From Colias croceus (taxonomy: Eukaryota; Arthropoda; Insecta; Lepidoptera; Pieridae): a stretch of DNA of 64,000 nt. The notes beneath the pieces were generated by a model that was not told the origin of the DNA, searched no databases, and was given only the letters and a program-made list of their open reading frames with translations. The position numbers and the translations under genes were made by a program. Shown here piece after piece: positions 22,453 through 34,860 of the stretch (within the stretch, counting starts at the first letter, position 1; the number at the start of each line of letters is the position of its first letter). Location: NCBI RefSeq assembly GCF_905220415.1, contig NC_059547.1, positions 4,910,501 through 4,974,500 of the forward strand. Reading direction: 5' to 3'.

Positions 22453-24012
22453 TTCAAAAAATTGGTATTGATTTATAAAATATTTCAAAGCTGAAAAATA
22501 TATTATTATTTTCTTTTAACTCACTCTTCTTTTTTTCAGATTTCCTGTTTCTTCATACGAATGTTGACAAGTTCAGATTGTGACGTTTACTGATACTCAA
22601 TAAATTTTTTTTAATACCAATTGTGTTTTCATTGTATTATTCAACCAACTCATGGTGATAAAAATAAATCAGTTATTTGAATGTATTATATACGCTTATA
22701 AATGTATTATGAATATATCATTTTGCTTAAATGATATAAATGAATAATGTTTCGTGGATATTATATGTATAGAAGATAACTTGTTATATTAATATGAGGC
22801 GGAAGCTATAAAGCGATTTTGTACAATGAACAAGCAATTACATATAACATTATAATTATTTTAATAATTATAATGTATTCGGTTCTTCTTTAGTACTAAT
22901 ACTGAGATACTCTTATCTAGACTTGTATAAGATTACAGTATGAATCAAATTCACCATCTCTTTATAAAAATTCGGTTGATACTAGATCATAAGCGGAATC
23001 AAACCAAGATATCAATAGAATAGAGTAAACAAACATAAATAAGTTTGTTCGACCGAAAATTGATCCAAACCGGTCCAGCGACCTTCTCAGGAAGATCTTC
23101 AAAAGAGACGATCGAGCGTGAATTTTGATATATTTGCGTGCAATCAACGATGAAAATGTTTATACCATACAAATTACGACACGCGTTATCATGTATTCAA
23201 GGTAACCAATGTTATTATATGTGTTTGAATACCATTGAAATGCGGATATTGGGCTCAGTCTATTCAACGATTAATTCATTGAACTAATGTGGTAATAATA
23301 ATGAGATCTTGTTTGTTATATTATGAATTCTATGTTATATTTTGTTTATTACGAATTGAACTATTATATTTTATAAGTGACTAGATGGTGACCAGTGATG
23401 CATTTGGTAGACACATGACTACAATTAAGTCATGCGCCTCCCAAATGCTTCCCGACTCTACAATTTAAGAACGCTCCTACTTAAACTAATAATTTTTTTA
23501 ATTAATTTTAATATGTTTCAATGTTTAAACGTTATTTTTATCATTAACTGCGATAAGTTAAAAATATTTTAACAAGTAAATTAACAGATATTTCATTTTA
23601 AATAATTTAAAGTAACTTTTATACGGATTATATATTAAGTTTCACGCTAGCGTGAATGTTACAAGTACATCTGCTTCACTTGTGTGCCTCGTTGGTTTGA
23701 TGGTGGCCTTATTTGACGTTTCACGACAAAATATACTCTATAATAGATGAAAACAATTTTGAAAATGGCAAAAAAACGACGCCTTTTTTGTTAATTTAAT
23801 AATAATGAAACCACATCAGTCGATGTAGATTACAGAGCGTGAAAAATGATAGTGTTCTAGTTCTAATTATACAGACATGTAGAGAAAAAAACTAGATTAG
23901 TAAAATATTTCGGTCGTTATTGTAATAACTAACATACAAGATCCGCATTCCGCACATATAGACACATAGACGTCCAAGACAGAACTTTTTTAAATAGTTT
24001 TAATAACAGTCG
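22453..24012. other. Non-coding stretch
   Basis: AT-rich. A small interrupted inverted repeat around 23397-23450 (gcatttgg/ccaaatgc) may be an old inverted-repeat element. No gene is seen. Confidence 0.5.
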
Positions 24013-24090
24013 CGCGCATGCTTCGAGCCAATCATAATAATTTGCAATACTCTTATTGCAAATTATTATGATTGGCTCGAAGCATGCGCG
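24013..24090. repeat. Perfect 37-bp hairpin, loop CTCT
   Basis: Arms 24013-24049 and 24054-24090 are exact inverse copies around a 4-base CTCT loop. Function unknown. A stem this perfect suggests a recent template-switch event or a sequencing/assembly fold-back rather than an old element. Confidence 0.95.
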
Positions 24091-24141
24091 ATGGTTCTTC
24101 TCCATCTTCCGGTCTCTACCGGAAGATGGAGAAGAACCATC
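24090..24141. repeat. Perfect 24-bp hairpin, loop CTCT
   Basis: Arms 24090-24113 and 24118-24141 are exact inverse copies, again with loop CTCT. It shares its first base with the end of the previous hairpin, so the two stems abut. Confidence 0.95.
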
Positions 24142-24900
24142 TCGGAAGCCAGGAGTCACTGTGGATTTCAGAGCTATTGGAATGAGTAAGTAAGTATTAA
24201 TTATAAAGATTGCATAAAATATCATGTGTTAAAAATAGAGTTAGTTTTTCTTGAATATATTACGATAAATAGAATTTGATATTGACATCAACAAAATATC
24301 ACGTCATAAAATAAATTCATGCATCAATATAAACTGGAAACTATTAGTTAACCATTATGATCAATCAGCTATTTCAAGCTCTGGGGACAGGTTAAACAGA
24401 TTGGCTCAAAGCCAACACAACATATTTGGATGATTAGTGCGTATTACATATTAATGTAGGGAAATTAATTAGCTAATAGGTGCTGCATAATCTCAAGGCG
24501 TTGTAATCTAGATGCTTGCATTGTACATAATAATAGATTACACAGATAATGCTAGACATCTCCCGTATCATCTAGAAACCTTATCTGGAATAATAGGGAG
24601 TAAAATATGTAGCGAAATTACTTAAAAATTCTTCTTTTACTATTTTTTACATATACTTTCAGATTCAATGAAAAAATACCTTTTTAGCAAGGTAAAATCC
24701 TAAAATATTAATCTAGTATTTGTCGAAAGCAACCGGCAAAGTTCTTATTGTACCTGACATTCAAATAATATTATTACCATACTTAGCTTCTAACTTCGCA
24801 TAGAAAAATAAATTGGATTTTTCTTGTCTATCGAGTTTATTGAGTACCTACTAATAGAATCCGCGTTCCGGATTAAACTTGCTGATTTTCTAGAAATTAA
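24142..24900. other. Non-coding stretch
   Basis: AT-rich, nothing recognised. Confidence 0.5.
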
Positions 24901-24913
24901 TTTCGTTGTTCAT

Positions 24914-25105
24914 TCAAGAGCCCGCGTCGGGGCCGATAACGTTGACTGATCGTGGCTCGGACGGGTCGAATTGATGAGCGGAGTACGTGCTGCGCCTCTC
25001 GACGCCTTTCTGATAAATCGGAGACTTGTAATCGCTGAACTTACACGGATACCGTAATTTGTTAACGAAAAAGTCAAACCTCGGTCCACAGATGTGCACC
25101 ATCAC
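24914..25105 (-). CDS. Possible coding exon, unidentified
   Basis: An open frame of ~63 codons on the minus strand ends TGA at 24914-24916. Its third codon positions are rich in G and C (roughly 60% by eye), unlike the AT-rich surroundings and as in real coding DNA. The peptide is mixed in composition (YPCKFSDYKSPIYQKGVERR, then YSAHQFDPSEPR), with no signal peptide or family recognised. A GTAAGT lies inside the frame (~25045), so the exon could end earlier. It could be the last exon of a minus-strand gene, a conserved non-coding block, or chance. Confidence 0.3.
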   Translation of the reverse strand: MMVHICGPRFDFFVNKLRYPCKFSDYKSPIYQKGVERRSTYSAHQFDPSEPRSVNVIGPDAGS

Positions 25106-25709
25106 TGTCCCTACTCTCTACGTAGAGAAAACCTCATTTCTTTCCGGGACAGGCTTATTTATGTTCGGATACGCGTGCTTGGCGTCAGAACAAATAATGT
25201 ACACCATTATGTTGCTAAAATATTTAGTCTGGTCATTCAAATACCTTCCCAAGGTTGGTGTCAATATGAAAATGACTTTACGATCTTAGACCATGATTGA
25301 GCAAGGGATTTTTTGTCAGTCATTTAGTATTAAGTATAATAGTAACTCAACTTGCATTATCTGTGTTTTAAGAAGAAACCATCAATAGAGTATTACAGAA
25401 ACCAAGTCATAACAAACATCATACGGGACTTAAAAATTGGATGCCAAATCATGCTCAAGAGACTTGAATACTGAGAAACCAAAATTTTGATATAACGATA
25501 CTCAATAATTTGAAGCTCGATTTCATTCTTTCTAAAATGAAAATTGAAAGTACAATGCTCTACCCTCTTTATTATTTTGACGGCTCGCTAGATAAAAGTA
25601 CCGACAAATTGATTGAGATTTTACGTGTTTTCCATCACGTAAAATAATAGATTATCGCTATGGGATGAACGATCATCGGTTGTTTCGACTCCACTGTTTA
25701 TGGTTCATA
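25106..25709. other. Non-coding stretch
   Basis: No recognisable gene; it ends at the RTE target duplication. Confidence 0.5.
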
Positions 25710-25720
25710 AAATTCGATAC

Positions 25721-28700
25721 CGTTCCAGCCTTTTAGGACGTCCACTGCAGGACATAGGCCTCCCCCAAAGATTTCCATAACGACCGATCACCAGCGGCCT
25801 GACTCCAGCGGCTCCCCGCCACTTTGATCAGGTCGTCTGTCCACCTCGTTGAAGGCCGTCCCACACTGCGACGTCCTGTACGTGGCCGCCATTCGAGAAC
25901 CTTTTTGCCCCAACGGCCATCGGTTCTGCGGGCTATATGCCCAGCCCAACGCCACTTCAACTTACTAATACGGTGGGCTATGTCGGTGACTTTAGTTCTT
26001 TTGCGGATCTCCTCATTTCTGATTCGATCACGCAAAGAAACCCCAAGCATAGCCCGTTCCATAGCTCGTTGAGCGACGCGAAGCTTGTGCACCATGCCCG
26101 CGGTTAGGGACCACGTCTCAGATCCGTAAGTCAACACCGGTAACACACACTGCTCGAAGACTTTCGTCTTCAGGCACTGAGGGATTTTGGACGAAAAGAT
26201 GTTGCGTAGTTTCCCGAACGCTGCCCAGCCGAGTCGGATTCGACGATTGACCTCTTTCCCGAAATTGGACTTACCTAATTGGACGGTTTGTCCCAGGTAA
26301 ACGTATTCGTCAACAATTTCGAGAATAGAGTTTCCAACTGATACCGGAGTGGGCACAACATGGACATTTGACATTATTTTCGTCTTGTCCATGTTCATGC
26401 TAAGGCCCACTTGTTGTGAAACTCTGTAGAGGTCACCGAGCATTGTATTGAGGTCTTCCAGGGATTCTGCCATGACTACGATATCGTCCGCAAATCGAAG
26501 GTGAGTGATGTACTCGCCATTAACATTGATGCCAAATCCTTGCCAGTCCAGGAGCTTGAAGACGTCTTCCAAAGCAGCGGTAAACAGTTTCGGAGAAATT
26601 ACATCTCCCTGTCTGACCCCGCGCTGCAGAGGAATTGCCTTTGTGCAATGCTCCTGAACCCGGACTGACATAGTGGCGTTTTCATACAAACTTCTCAACA
26701 CTTCGATATACCGATAGTCGATGCGGCAGCGCTGAAGAGACCTCAATACGGCCCAAGTCTCGATCGAATCAAAGGCTTTTTCATAGTCCACAAACGCCAA
26801 GCATAATGGCAGATTATACTCCTCCGTCTTCTGTATAATCTGCCGCAGCGTATGAATGTGGTCCATGGTGCTAAAGCCTCTTCGGAAACCGGCTTGTTCG
26901 GGAGGCTGGAAGTCATCAAGCCTGCGTTCGAGACGATTCGTGATGACTCTCGAGAACAGCTTATAAACATGGCTCAGCAGTGATATTGGCCTGTAGTTCT
27001 TCAACAGGGTTTTGTCTCCCTTTTTGAAGAAGAGGACAACCATACTGCTGCTCCACGCTTTTGGCGCAGTGTCCTCGAGTAAGGTGGAAGTGAATAACCT
27101 CTGTAGCATTCTGAGGATTGGTTTGCCACCCGCTCTCAGTAGCTCAGAGGTGATTCCATCCTCACCCGGCGCCTTGTTGTTCTTAAGCTGTTTGAGAGCC
27201 ATCCTAATCTCGTACAGGCTGATGTCCGGGATATCTTCGGTGTAATGTCGGGTTAGTCGGGCTCTAGGATCTTTCGCCGGACTTGCAACAGGCATAGCAA
27301 CGGAGGTGTAAAGATGTCCATAAAACTTCTCGACCTCTCCCAGTAGCTCTGGTAGAGACGACACCACCTTACCACTATCCGTCTTCAGCTTAGTCAGCCG
27401 GCTTTGCCCAATAGATTCATCTCTTGCGAACACTTTTGTGCCTTTATTCCGCTGTATCGCCTCTTCAATATTTTTCGTATTGAAGAGGCGGATGTCGTGT
27501 CGCAAGGACTTTGTAATCCGTCTATTGAGCTGCCTATATGACTTCGCATCATCGGAAGTATGTAGTAGCAAGGAGCGTCGTTCTTCCAGGAGCTTGAGGG
27601 TATGGGCGGAAAGTTTTTGGGACCGATTTCGACGGGGTGTCTTGCAGTGATGCAACCCTACCGTACGAATCGTTTCGATAAGCCTGTTGTTCAGATCGTC
27701 CACAGATACGTCATCGCCTAGGCAAGCAAAGCGATTTTGGAGCTCGAGTTGAAAGCTTTCGGGGTTCTGGATTTGGGTGCGGAACGGTCGAAGAGTTGAC
27801 TTCATCAAGCGAGACCTTTCCAGTTTCACGTTTATATTCAATGTGCCTCTTACCATTCGGTGATCACTACCGGTTTTTATCCTATTAATCACAGAAACAT
27901 CATTGAATATATGTCTCCTTGTTGTCATGATGAAGTCAATCTCATTCCTCGTTTTACCGTCAGGGCTTATCCAGGTCCACTTTCTTTGCGGAGATTTCTG
28001 GAAGAAGGAATTCATCATGAAGAGTCCTTCCTTCTCCAAAAATTCAGCGAGCCTCTGGCCCCTCGGGTTGCGCTGCCCAAATCCAAATTGCCCCACTCTC
28101 AACTCATCATCGCCTCTCTTGCCCAGTTTCGCGTTGAAATCCCCCATCACAACATTGAAATGTGTTTTCGAGGTGTGTATGGCTCTACTGATGTCCTCAT
28201 ACATTACCTCCACATCTTCATCTGAGTGTGCCGAGGTCGGCGCGTAGACCTGAATGACCTTCAAAGAATATCTATCAGATATTTTGAGGACCAGGTACGC
28301 TACCCTGCTCGACACACTTTCGATGGCTATGATGTTGTTAATGAGGGGTCTGCGAACGATAAACCCTATTCCACCTTGGGACTGTTGGTCGCCCTCCCGG
28401 TAGAAGAATAAATTACCGGATGTCAACGTTATCGTGTCCTCCCCCTGTCTTCGGACTTCTGATAACCCTATGACATCCCAGCGTAACTTACTCAATTCTT
28501 CTTCCAGCTCAACAATCTTTTCGTCCGTCCTCAACGTGCGTGCGTTGTATGTTACCAGGGCCAGGGGTCGTCGGGAGTGGTAGCCGGATCGCTTCCGGTG
28601 ATTCTTAGCACCCCTTGCCCCGCCGTTACCATGGCCGCTACCGTAGCCAGGAATAGCGGAGCTGCCGGGTACTAGGGGCCTGGTTGTTGTTGTACTATTC

Positions 28701-28906
28701 ATGTTTCAAGTCTTATCTATTTGGGGGGGAAAAATGCCAATACTCACCACGCTTGGCAGGCGGGTTGGCGAGCGCAGTTGATGGTGGGGGAGATCATGCA
28801 TAACGCTGCTGCCCGTTTGCATAAAGTTAACCCTTAGTCGCCTTTTACGACACCCACGGGTAGAGATGGGGTAGTGCTATTCTAGGCCGGCACCACACGG
28901 CACAAC
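25721..28906 (-). mobile_element. Full-length RTE-type LINE
   Basis: This 3,186-bp minus-strand element is flanked by the exact 11-bp direct duplication AAATTCGATAC (25710-25720 and 28907-28917). Its 5' end (GTTGTGCCGTGTGGTGCCGG, reading in from 28906) and its 'gtcgtaaaaggcgactaagg' leader match a well-known lepidopteran RTE family. It has one intact open frame with endonuclease and reverse transcriptase, a ~204-bp 5' leader and only ~12 bp after the stop codon, with no poly-A tail. Complete ends plus an exact duplication suggest a recent, full-length insertion. Confidence 0.92.
25733..28702 (-). CDS. RTE LINE endonuclease-reverse transcriptase
   Basis: This 989-residue protein nicks target DNA and copies its own RNA into the gap. 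Residues ~45-290 form an apurinic-type endonuclease with TYNART, GLSEVRRQGE, VYAPTS, MGDFNAKLG (~185) and GSDHRMV (~280). A linker with basic helices follows. Residues ~500-800 form the reverse transcriptase, with NYRPISLLS, FVDYEKAFDS, GVRQGDVISP and the catalytic FADDIVV (~735). The C-terminal ~200 residues carry the RTE-type region with RWAGHIARR and VGRPSTRWTDD. The N-terminal ~45 residues are low complexity, rich in G, T and S. No stop or frameshift breaks it. The ATG at 28702 is the first in frame after the leader. RTE proteins normally act alone; no second open frame is present. Confidence 0.93.
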   Translation of the reverse strand: MNSTTTTRPLVPGSSAIPGYGSGHGNGGARGAKNHRKRSGYHSRRPLALVTYNARTLRTDEKIVELEEELSKLRWDVIGLSEVRRQGEDTITLTSGNLFFYREGDQQSQGGIGFIVRRPLINNIIAIESVSSRVAYLVLKISDRYSLKVIQVYAPTSAHSDEDVEVMYEDISRAIHTSKTHFNVVMGDFNAKLGKRGDDELRVGQFGFGQRNPRGQRLAEFLEKEGLFMMNSFFQKSPQRKWTWISPDGKTRNEIDFIMTTRRHIFNDVSVINRIKTGSDHRMVRGTLNINVKLERSRLMKSTLRPFRTQIQNPESFQLELQNRFACLGDDVSVDDLNNRLIETIRTVGLHHCKTPRRNRSQKLSAHTLKLLEERRSLLLHTSDDAKSYRQLNRRITKSLRHDIRLFNTKNIEEAIQRNKGTKVFARDESIGQSRLTKLKTDSGKVVSSLPELLGEVEKFYGHLYTSVAMPVASPAKDPRARLTRHYTEDIPDISLYEIRMALKQLKNNKAPGEDGITSELLRAGGKPILRMLQRLFTSTLLEDTAPKAWSSSMVVLFFKKGDKTLLKNYRPISLLSHVYKLFSRVITNRLERRLDDFQPPEQAGFRRGFSTMDHIHTLRQIIQKTEEYNLPLCLAFVDYEKAFDSIETWAVLRSLQRCRIDYRYIEVLRSLYENATMSVRVQEHCTKAIPLQRGVRQGDVISPKLFTAALEDVFKLLDWQGFGINVNGEYITHLRFADDIVVMAESLEDLNTMLGDLYRVSQQVGLSMNMDKTKIMSNVHVVPTPVSVGNSILEIVDEYVYLGQTVQLGKSNFGKEVNRRIRLGWAAFGKLRNIFSSKIPQCLKTKVFEQCVLPVLTYGSETWSLTAGMVHKLRVAQRAMERAMLGVSLRDRIRNEEIRKRTKVTDIAHRISKLKWRWAGHIARRTDGRWGKKVLEWRPRTGRRSVGRPSTRWTDDLIKVAGSRWSQAAGDRSLWKSLGEAYVLQWTS

Positions 28907-28917
28907 AAATTCGATAC

Positions 28918-31900
28918 AGGTATAAAGAATTAATTTCACGTAGGCCACTTTTATGCAAATGTGCTGCTATGTATAAAGTCAATAATGCACCGATACTATG
29001 TAGAATAGAAGTTGCTAATTTCCTTGATTGGCCTACTTACCCTACTGTTTGTATATTTTAGTTTATAATAGTAATAAAGCAAGTTAACAAGAATTATATC
29101 AATTTGTAACAGCATTGTTGCATATCTGCATATATAGTGTCAACGATAGTGCAATCAAACACAGCATGTTAATAAAGGTTAATAATATGTATTTGACATT
29201 GATATTATAATAACAATCGTAGTATCGCTTTGTATTCCAAAGATTAGTACTAAATGAAACCCGCGTCAAATCTAAGCATTTCGTACATCAAGCGACAATG
29301 TGCTGAACACAAACAGAGGGTTAATGAAAATCCTCAATCCAATCGTAGCGCATAATTGAGCGGTCCCACCTGTGCCGACGTCACAAAGAGCCCGAACATT
29401 GTCTGCTATGGGTTTATTAGCTCGCCGATGTAGCCATTCGAGTTAACAAAGCGACCGCAATGCTATCAGGGCTATCGGAGTACGGTACCTTTATAGACAT
29501 GTCTTAATGCTGCGTCTACACGGCCCGACACGTATTCGCAAACGTAAAAGATCCTTCATAACTTGTTTCATACGTGCGTGTTTTATACGTAGTTATTTTC
29601 AGTGACACGGCATTTTTGGTGTGGACGCGGCATATATAGAAACATGTGAATTAACGCTGTGACAGTGGAATTTTTAGGCTCTCTATTGGATACCTACGCA
29701 AAAAAAAACTCATTAAATGGATTTCTTTTATTTGTAATTGAAATCTTTCTGGATTTAATGTGCGAATCAAAATTTATTAATTTATATTATTGATGCTTCA
29801 ATAACCTAGCAAGCAAACACATGCGTTTACAGAAAATATTACACCAAAACGCATGTTTGAACATTAAACGTAAAATATAAAATACCTACAATTGCGAAAG
29901 GAAGTTACCGTTATAAACATTGTACCCTTTCAACCCTTTCATTATTCGCGTCACGAAATCTAATAGTTAACTTTACTTACTCCCTTTGCGACATCGTTGG
30001 CACAAATAACAATAAGAGATAGTCGTTAGATCATTGACTGGTCGCTTTCAAAGAACAACATCGCCTCTGTTTTTCCGAGGTCCCATTTGCGTAAGGCATG
30101 TAAGGAAATTGGAACTGTATGACACAAAGGGCCTTAAATTAAATCAAGTGACCCAATGTTCTCTGCAGTGTCACTTTGTAATCTCAAAAGGTTGGCCAAA
30201 AAAGGGCTTCGCACTGTATGATTGAATCATAAATTTCCTTATGTGCTTGCCTGTGCATTGAACAATTTATTTAACAGTATTTTTACACTATAATGAGAAG
30301 TTTTACCTTTTAATACTATATGCATAACCAGAGTACCTATCACAACTGTTAATAAAGGACGACATCTCTAACAACAAGCAGTAAGTTTCGAATATAACGT
30401 CCCTTCGAACGACAAAGCCAAAATATTTCTAGTTTTACATAATGGATGAACTAAACATAGCTTCAGAAGGCAATCACGATGCAATCACATCATGCACTAG
30501 AGATTGGCTATTACAAAATGGCTTCCCAAATATAATTCGGAGCGGGCTCGACTGGACTTTATAGCGGGTATTAGTGTAGGACTAAAGGTAATTCTACTGA
30601 ATCTGGCCTATGCTCGGGCATTTCTCCTAAGGTAATTAGATTATATTTATCACGGCCTTCTCATTTAGTTAAGTAAAATGAGGTTAGTAGATTAAATATT
30701 GAGTTGTTTGTGGTCTTTGGTAATTGGTAATTCTTATTTTCTAGGTAGTAGAGATTTATATAAACAGAAAACAACTAAGTATATGTATAAAGGGATTGTG
30801 GGTGACGTCTCTCAAGACCCAAATAAGCCCTGTTGCTAAGCTTAAAGGAATTGTGGATGAAAAGAAAACATTTAGTAATATCTTAAACTACCCTACTACG
30901 TAACAAAGGAATTATGTATTGTTTATGAAACAAAAAAAAAATAACATTTTATAGGTATGAATCAAAATAAATTTCTCGATTTTATAAATTTTATGCTAGA
31001 GTCTATAAAAAACATATTCAATGTTAAGATACTCCATTTTCGATATTCGTAAACGAGATTTTTGTTTTATTACCGTGGATTTGTGTTCTGTGGGTGAAGT
31101 CGTAAACATGAACCCCTTAATTCAGTGGCTCTACTGTTTTCTATGTGCAAATTTTACAGCCTGTCCTAATGATATTCGACTGAATGGCGCTTCCTTATAA
31201 TACGATATAGGTACGTACGATATACGAGTAGGTAGCCACAGTTGTGGTTCAGTCAATGTTATTATTATTTTTTATTTGGTAGTTTTTAAATCAATCATTT
31301 TCACAATGTTTATTTTTATATTTTCATCTTATATTCATATTATGGCGCCACCAATGTGTATTGAATGGTATTAAGATAGAGATGATTGCTTACTATTTCC
31401 CATTAAAGCATTTGTCCATTTTATTCGAGTTTTACTGTACATAATATAACATAATATTCGCTCAACAAAATTTATAGGTACATTAATAAATTGCAAAGAC
31501 ATTGCAAAAGTTAATTGAATGCTGCACTATATATGGATAAAACAAAATATGGTAATACTAATTGCTGAGCTCCCTTCCTTACAATTGCACAAACATACAT
31601 TACGCTGTGAACACAAAGTCGAGGTTAATTAATTATTCATGTTTAATTTCAAGGAATCTCCTAGGCGAACGTTGTTTGGCACGTTTTCAAAGTGTAGCTT
31701 AACTTAAAGAACCAGTATTGTAAAAACGAATGCATTTTGAATGGTCATTCTCTTAAGCTATATCGTAAAATTCGATTCCCGTGTTTTGGCAACAAATTTG
31801 AATTTATATCGTCATAAATTTTTCTGTTGTGTACCGCATGTTGGCGCGAAATCTGCGGGTGGTGAAATATTGCTTACGTTGCATCACCAGCACTGAGGAC

Positions 31901-32340
31901 TTAGACCATGCGGGTTTTGTAAAATATGTACAAGCGGTTTTAAGGGTCGAGAATTCGCACTGTTAATTATAAGGACATAACATGTGATAATTCATGCAAA
32001 CAGGAAATACATGACATTCCCCAAAAACGTATGTGAATGTCATAAAGGGTTTGCAACTAATAAGTCGATTATATTATGCTTTCCGCCCGCAGCACCGCGC
32101 ACATTTCACGCTGTCGCGCGACATCCATTTTTCAGAAAAATACTTCTACAATGAAAGGAATTGAACCCTTTCAAGTTTGGTTTTGACTTACTTAAATTAT
32201 TGAAGGCCCTCCTCGAAGGACCAAATTGATCAAAATTTGTTCAAGTCTGAAATAAATGAAGTTAAAATTAAAATATGATATTTTATTAGTTCCTAATAAT
32301 TGATGACGATTTCACATAAATTCCTATAATTTACTTAATA
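28918..32340. other. Non-coding stretch with one GC-richer island
   Basis: No gene is recognisable. About 29270-29520 is less AT-rich and CpG-denser than its surroundings without an open frame, so it is a candidate regulatory block. A small inverted repeat (acgcatg type) spans 29813-29861. The remainder is AT-rich. Confidence 0.5.
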
Positions 32341-32344
32341 TCTC

Positions 32345-32470
32345 TCTGTACAACCGGTTGTCTGGAAGAAATCACTATTTAGCGATAAGGCCGTCGTTTG
32401 TTACAATGTATCCTAGGTTAAGTCATAATTTGTAATTTGTCTTGAGCAATAAAGCATAAATAAATACATT
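32345..32470 (+). repeat. LINE 3'-end-like repeat
   Basis: 'tctggaagaaatcactatttagcgataaggccg' and 'gagcaataaagcataaataaata' match the tail of a common lepidopteran LINE; related copies lie at 41385 and, inverted, 21946. Confidence 0.65.
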
Positions 32471-34679
32471 CCGTGCGCATCTGCATTTCATGGAAATGTG
32501 TGGAATGTGGAATTATGAATATAAGTACATTAATAATAATGTACATTTTTCTAGAAAGTTCAAGTACTGACGGATTCAAACAAACTTAAATATTTGTAGA
32601 TAAAATAAAATCAACTGAAAAAATATTACCACATCCGATTCTGCTTGTAGGTTGTTTACACGGGCTTGATAAGACGACCAATAAACGTGATCTTCCATAT
32701 TATATTTTAACGAAAAACTGTTCAAAGATAATAAAAAGCATTCAGACAGTTTTTACATTGTATACGTCTTAACTGTATCCCTGTGCGGCGGTATATTATG
32801 TTATCAAAGACCACTTCAGACCTAATAATATCGATTGTAAACTATGTACTTATGTATATTTCGGAAATTAACACAACCGTTCAATATTGATATTCGAAAC
32901 TTGCTAACAGTCAACTGAAATTTCGTATCACAAAGCCAATCATTAAACTACGCCCAATATTTCAACACGATTGACTTATTGAAAAGCAGGATCTAACACG
33001 GTTAGAATACATTAGGTATATTATTCTGACCTCGCTACTGGGTACATAACTTTTGGTCCCACGACAATCGCTCGTGACCTACGAACAAATATTTGGACGA
33101 AACTTCAAGTGCACCACTCTCCTGTGTTTTCTTAACGAGGTAGTTTGTTTGGTCTGGGGAGTACTACATTTAGGTGTGGTTCCCCACATTCAATTTACTT
33201 CTTGTCTATGACAAGGAGAGTTAACGAGTAAAAGCTATCATTGATTCATTCACTAGACACAGGCCGCCCGTAGTTATTTTGCTTGTTTTTTTAGGATCTT
33301 TTTCTTTTTTATTTCGTCTGCAGAGAAAGCTGGACATTCAAAACTTGCCTGGTGGTTAGAAAATTTATCGAAGGCTTAACCTTATCATAATATATGAACG
33401 CTTATAAAAATGGGATACATAATTGAAATGTCTGTTTATGTTCACATGAAAGATCTAAACAAGAATATCCTTGCTAAAAGATTACAGAAATATAACATTT
33501 AGCTTGAAAGGCCAAGGTTGCGAGTCAAAGGACCGGAAGATTCTAATAATGCTAAATTATACAAATGAATATAGGTATATTGATAATGTCATTTTTGTAT
33601 TGTATATTACAATTTTATCGCAATGGACACCTTGCCAAGACATTTGCCTTAAAAAGTCATACTCCAATCTAAAAGACCCTACTTAAATAGAATATAAACT
33701 GTATACTAAACTGTTACTGCGATTTCTACTACAAAGATTGTCTGTGACCCCAATATACATAAATAGAATGATTTTATACGACCAAATCAAGGAAAAATTA
33801 CCAGTCATTCTAAAAAGTCAGGAAGCAAAGTAATCGTATATTCTTGACAGCAATATTTGCACAAAAAACGTTCTTTTACGCGCACGGCATTGCAATCAAG
33901 TCCTTTATATCAAATGGTCTTTATACATTATATATGTACCTCACATTATATTACAAAACGGTTTAAAAACAACACATTGTTACATTCAGCATTCCTCACG
34001 TTTGATATATATAAAATACACAGAACCTACTTTTTAGGGGCTTCGAAATACAAATCCGTAATTGGTTATAAAAATATTAACAAGCAAAAAAGGATTATAA
34101 AAAGCGTTTTTCGTTTAGGGATTTGGACAAATTAATTAAATGAACTTTTTGCAGGTTATCGCGAATGTTCCGAACACAAAGTTAGCGACAGCGCCGTGGG
34201 AATATCCAGTATAATCATTCTTCTTTTAATGATAGTTAGTCGTCCATTACCTTTTTGCTCATTTTATATTCTCTCTTTCTCTTTGTCGCTCAGTTGCTTG
34301 TTAGAGTAATCAATCTTATAAATTCAATTGTGTTCAGATTAAATTTAAGATCTGAAGGTGATTACATAGGTATGCATTGAAAATGTGTTTTGCAATCATG
34401 CTGTGTGGATATTTATTTATTTTCCATTATGAGAATTGTAGTATATATATCTAATACAAGACATTAAAATCTCTATAGAGAACGCAGCATTGATTTAAAA
34501 CTATTTTTGTTGGCATGTATGAAATGTCTTCCACTTGAATCAGATATTTAAAAAAATGTTAATGTATTAAAAAAAATAGAAATGAATGAATAAAAATGTA
34601 CCTAAGATAAAATTATTATAAATAAGGAAATAAGCATTTTATTAACCGGTTTATCCGGGGAAAACGAGTTTTTCTTTTA
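32471..34679. other. Non-coding stretch
   Basis: No recognised gene. Open frames at 33471-33686 and 33857-34135 lack domains and codon bias. Confidence 0.5.
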
Positions 34680-34860
34680 ATCCTAATGTTCCTAATCCTT
34701 ATGAAATATGAGAATAAAAAGCAGCCTGTTACTCCTTTTTACATCGGCTAAGTATCTCTCAGTGAAAGTTCCGACAAAATCAGAACAGACAGACAATCTG
34801 ACAAAAATTGTAAAAATTACTATTTTGTGTATTACGCATTTTGTAAATAGCGTATATTTT
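34680..34860 (+). repeat. Short dispersed repeat
   Basis: 'agcagcctgttactcctttttac', 'ctctcagtgaaagttccgacaaaatc' and 'cagacagacaatctgacaaaaattgtaaaaa' are standard parts of a common lepidopteran repeat. The open frame across it is not a gene. Confidence 0.65.

Noticed and set aside
26743..28411. Plus- and minus-strand ORFs across the RTE element
   Set aside because: Shadows of the single 989-residue LINE frame.
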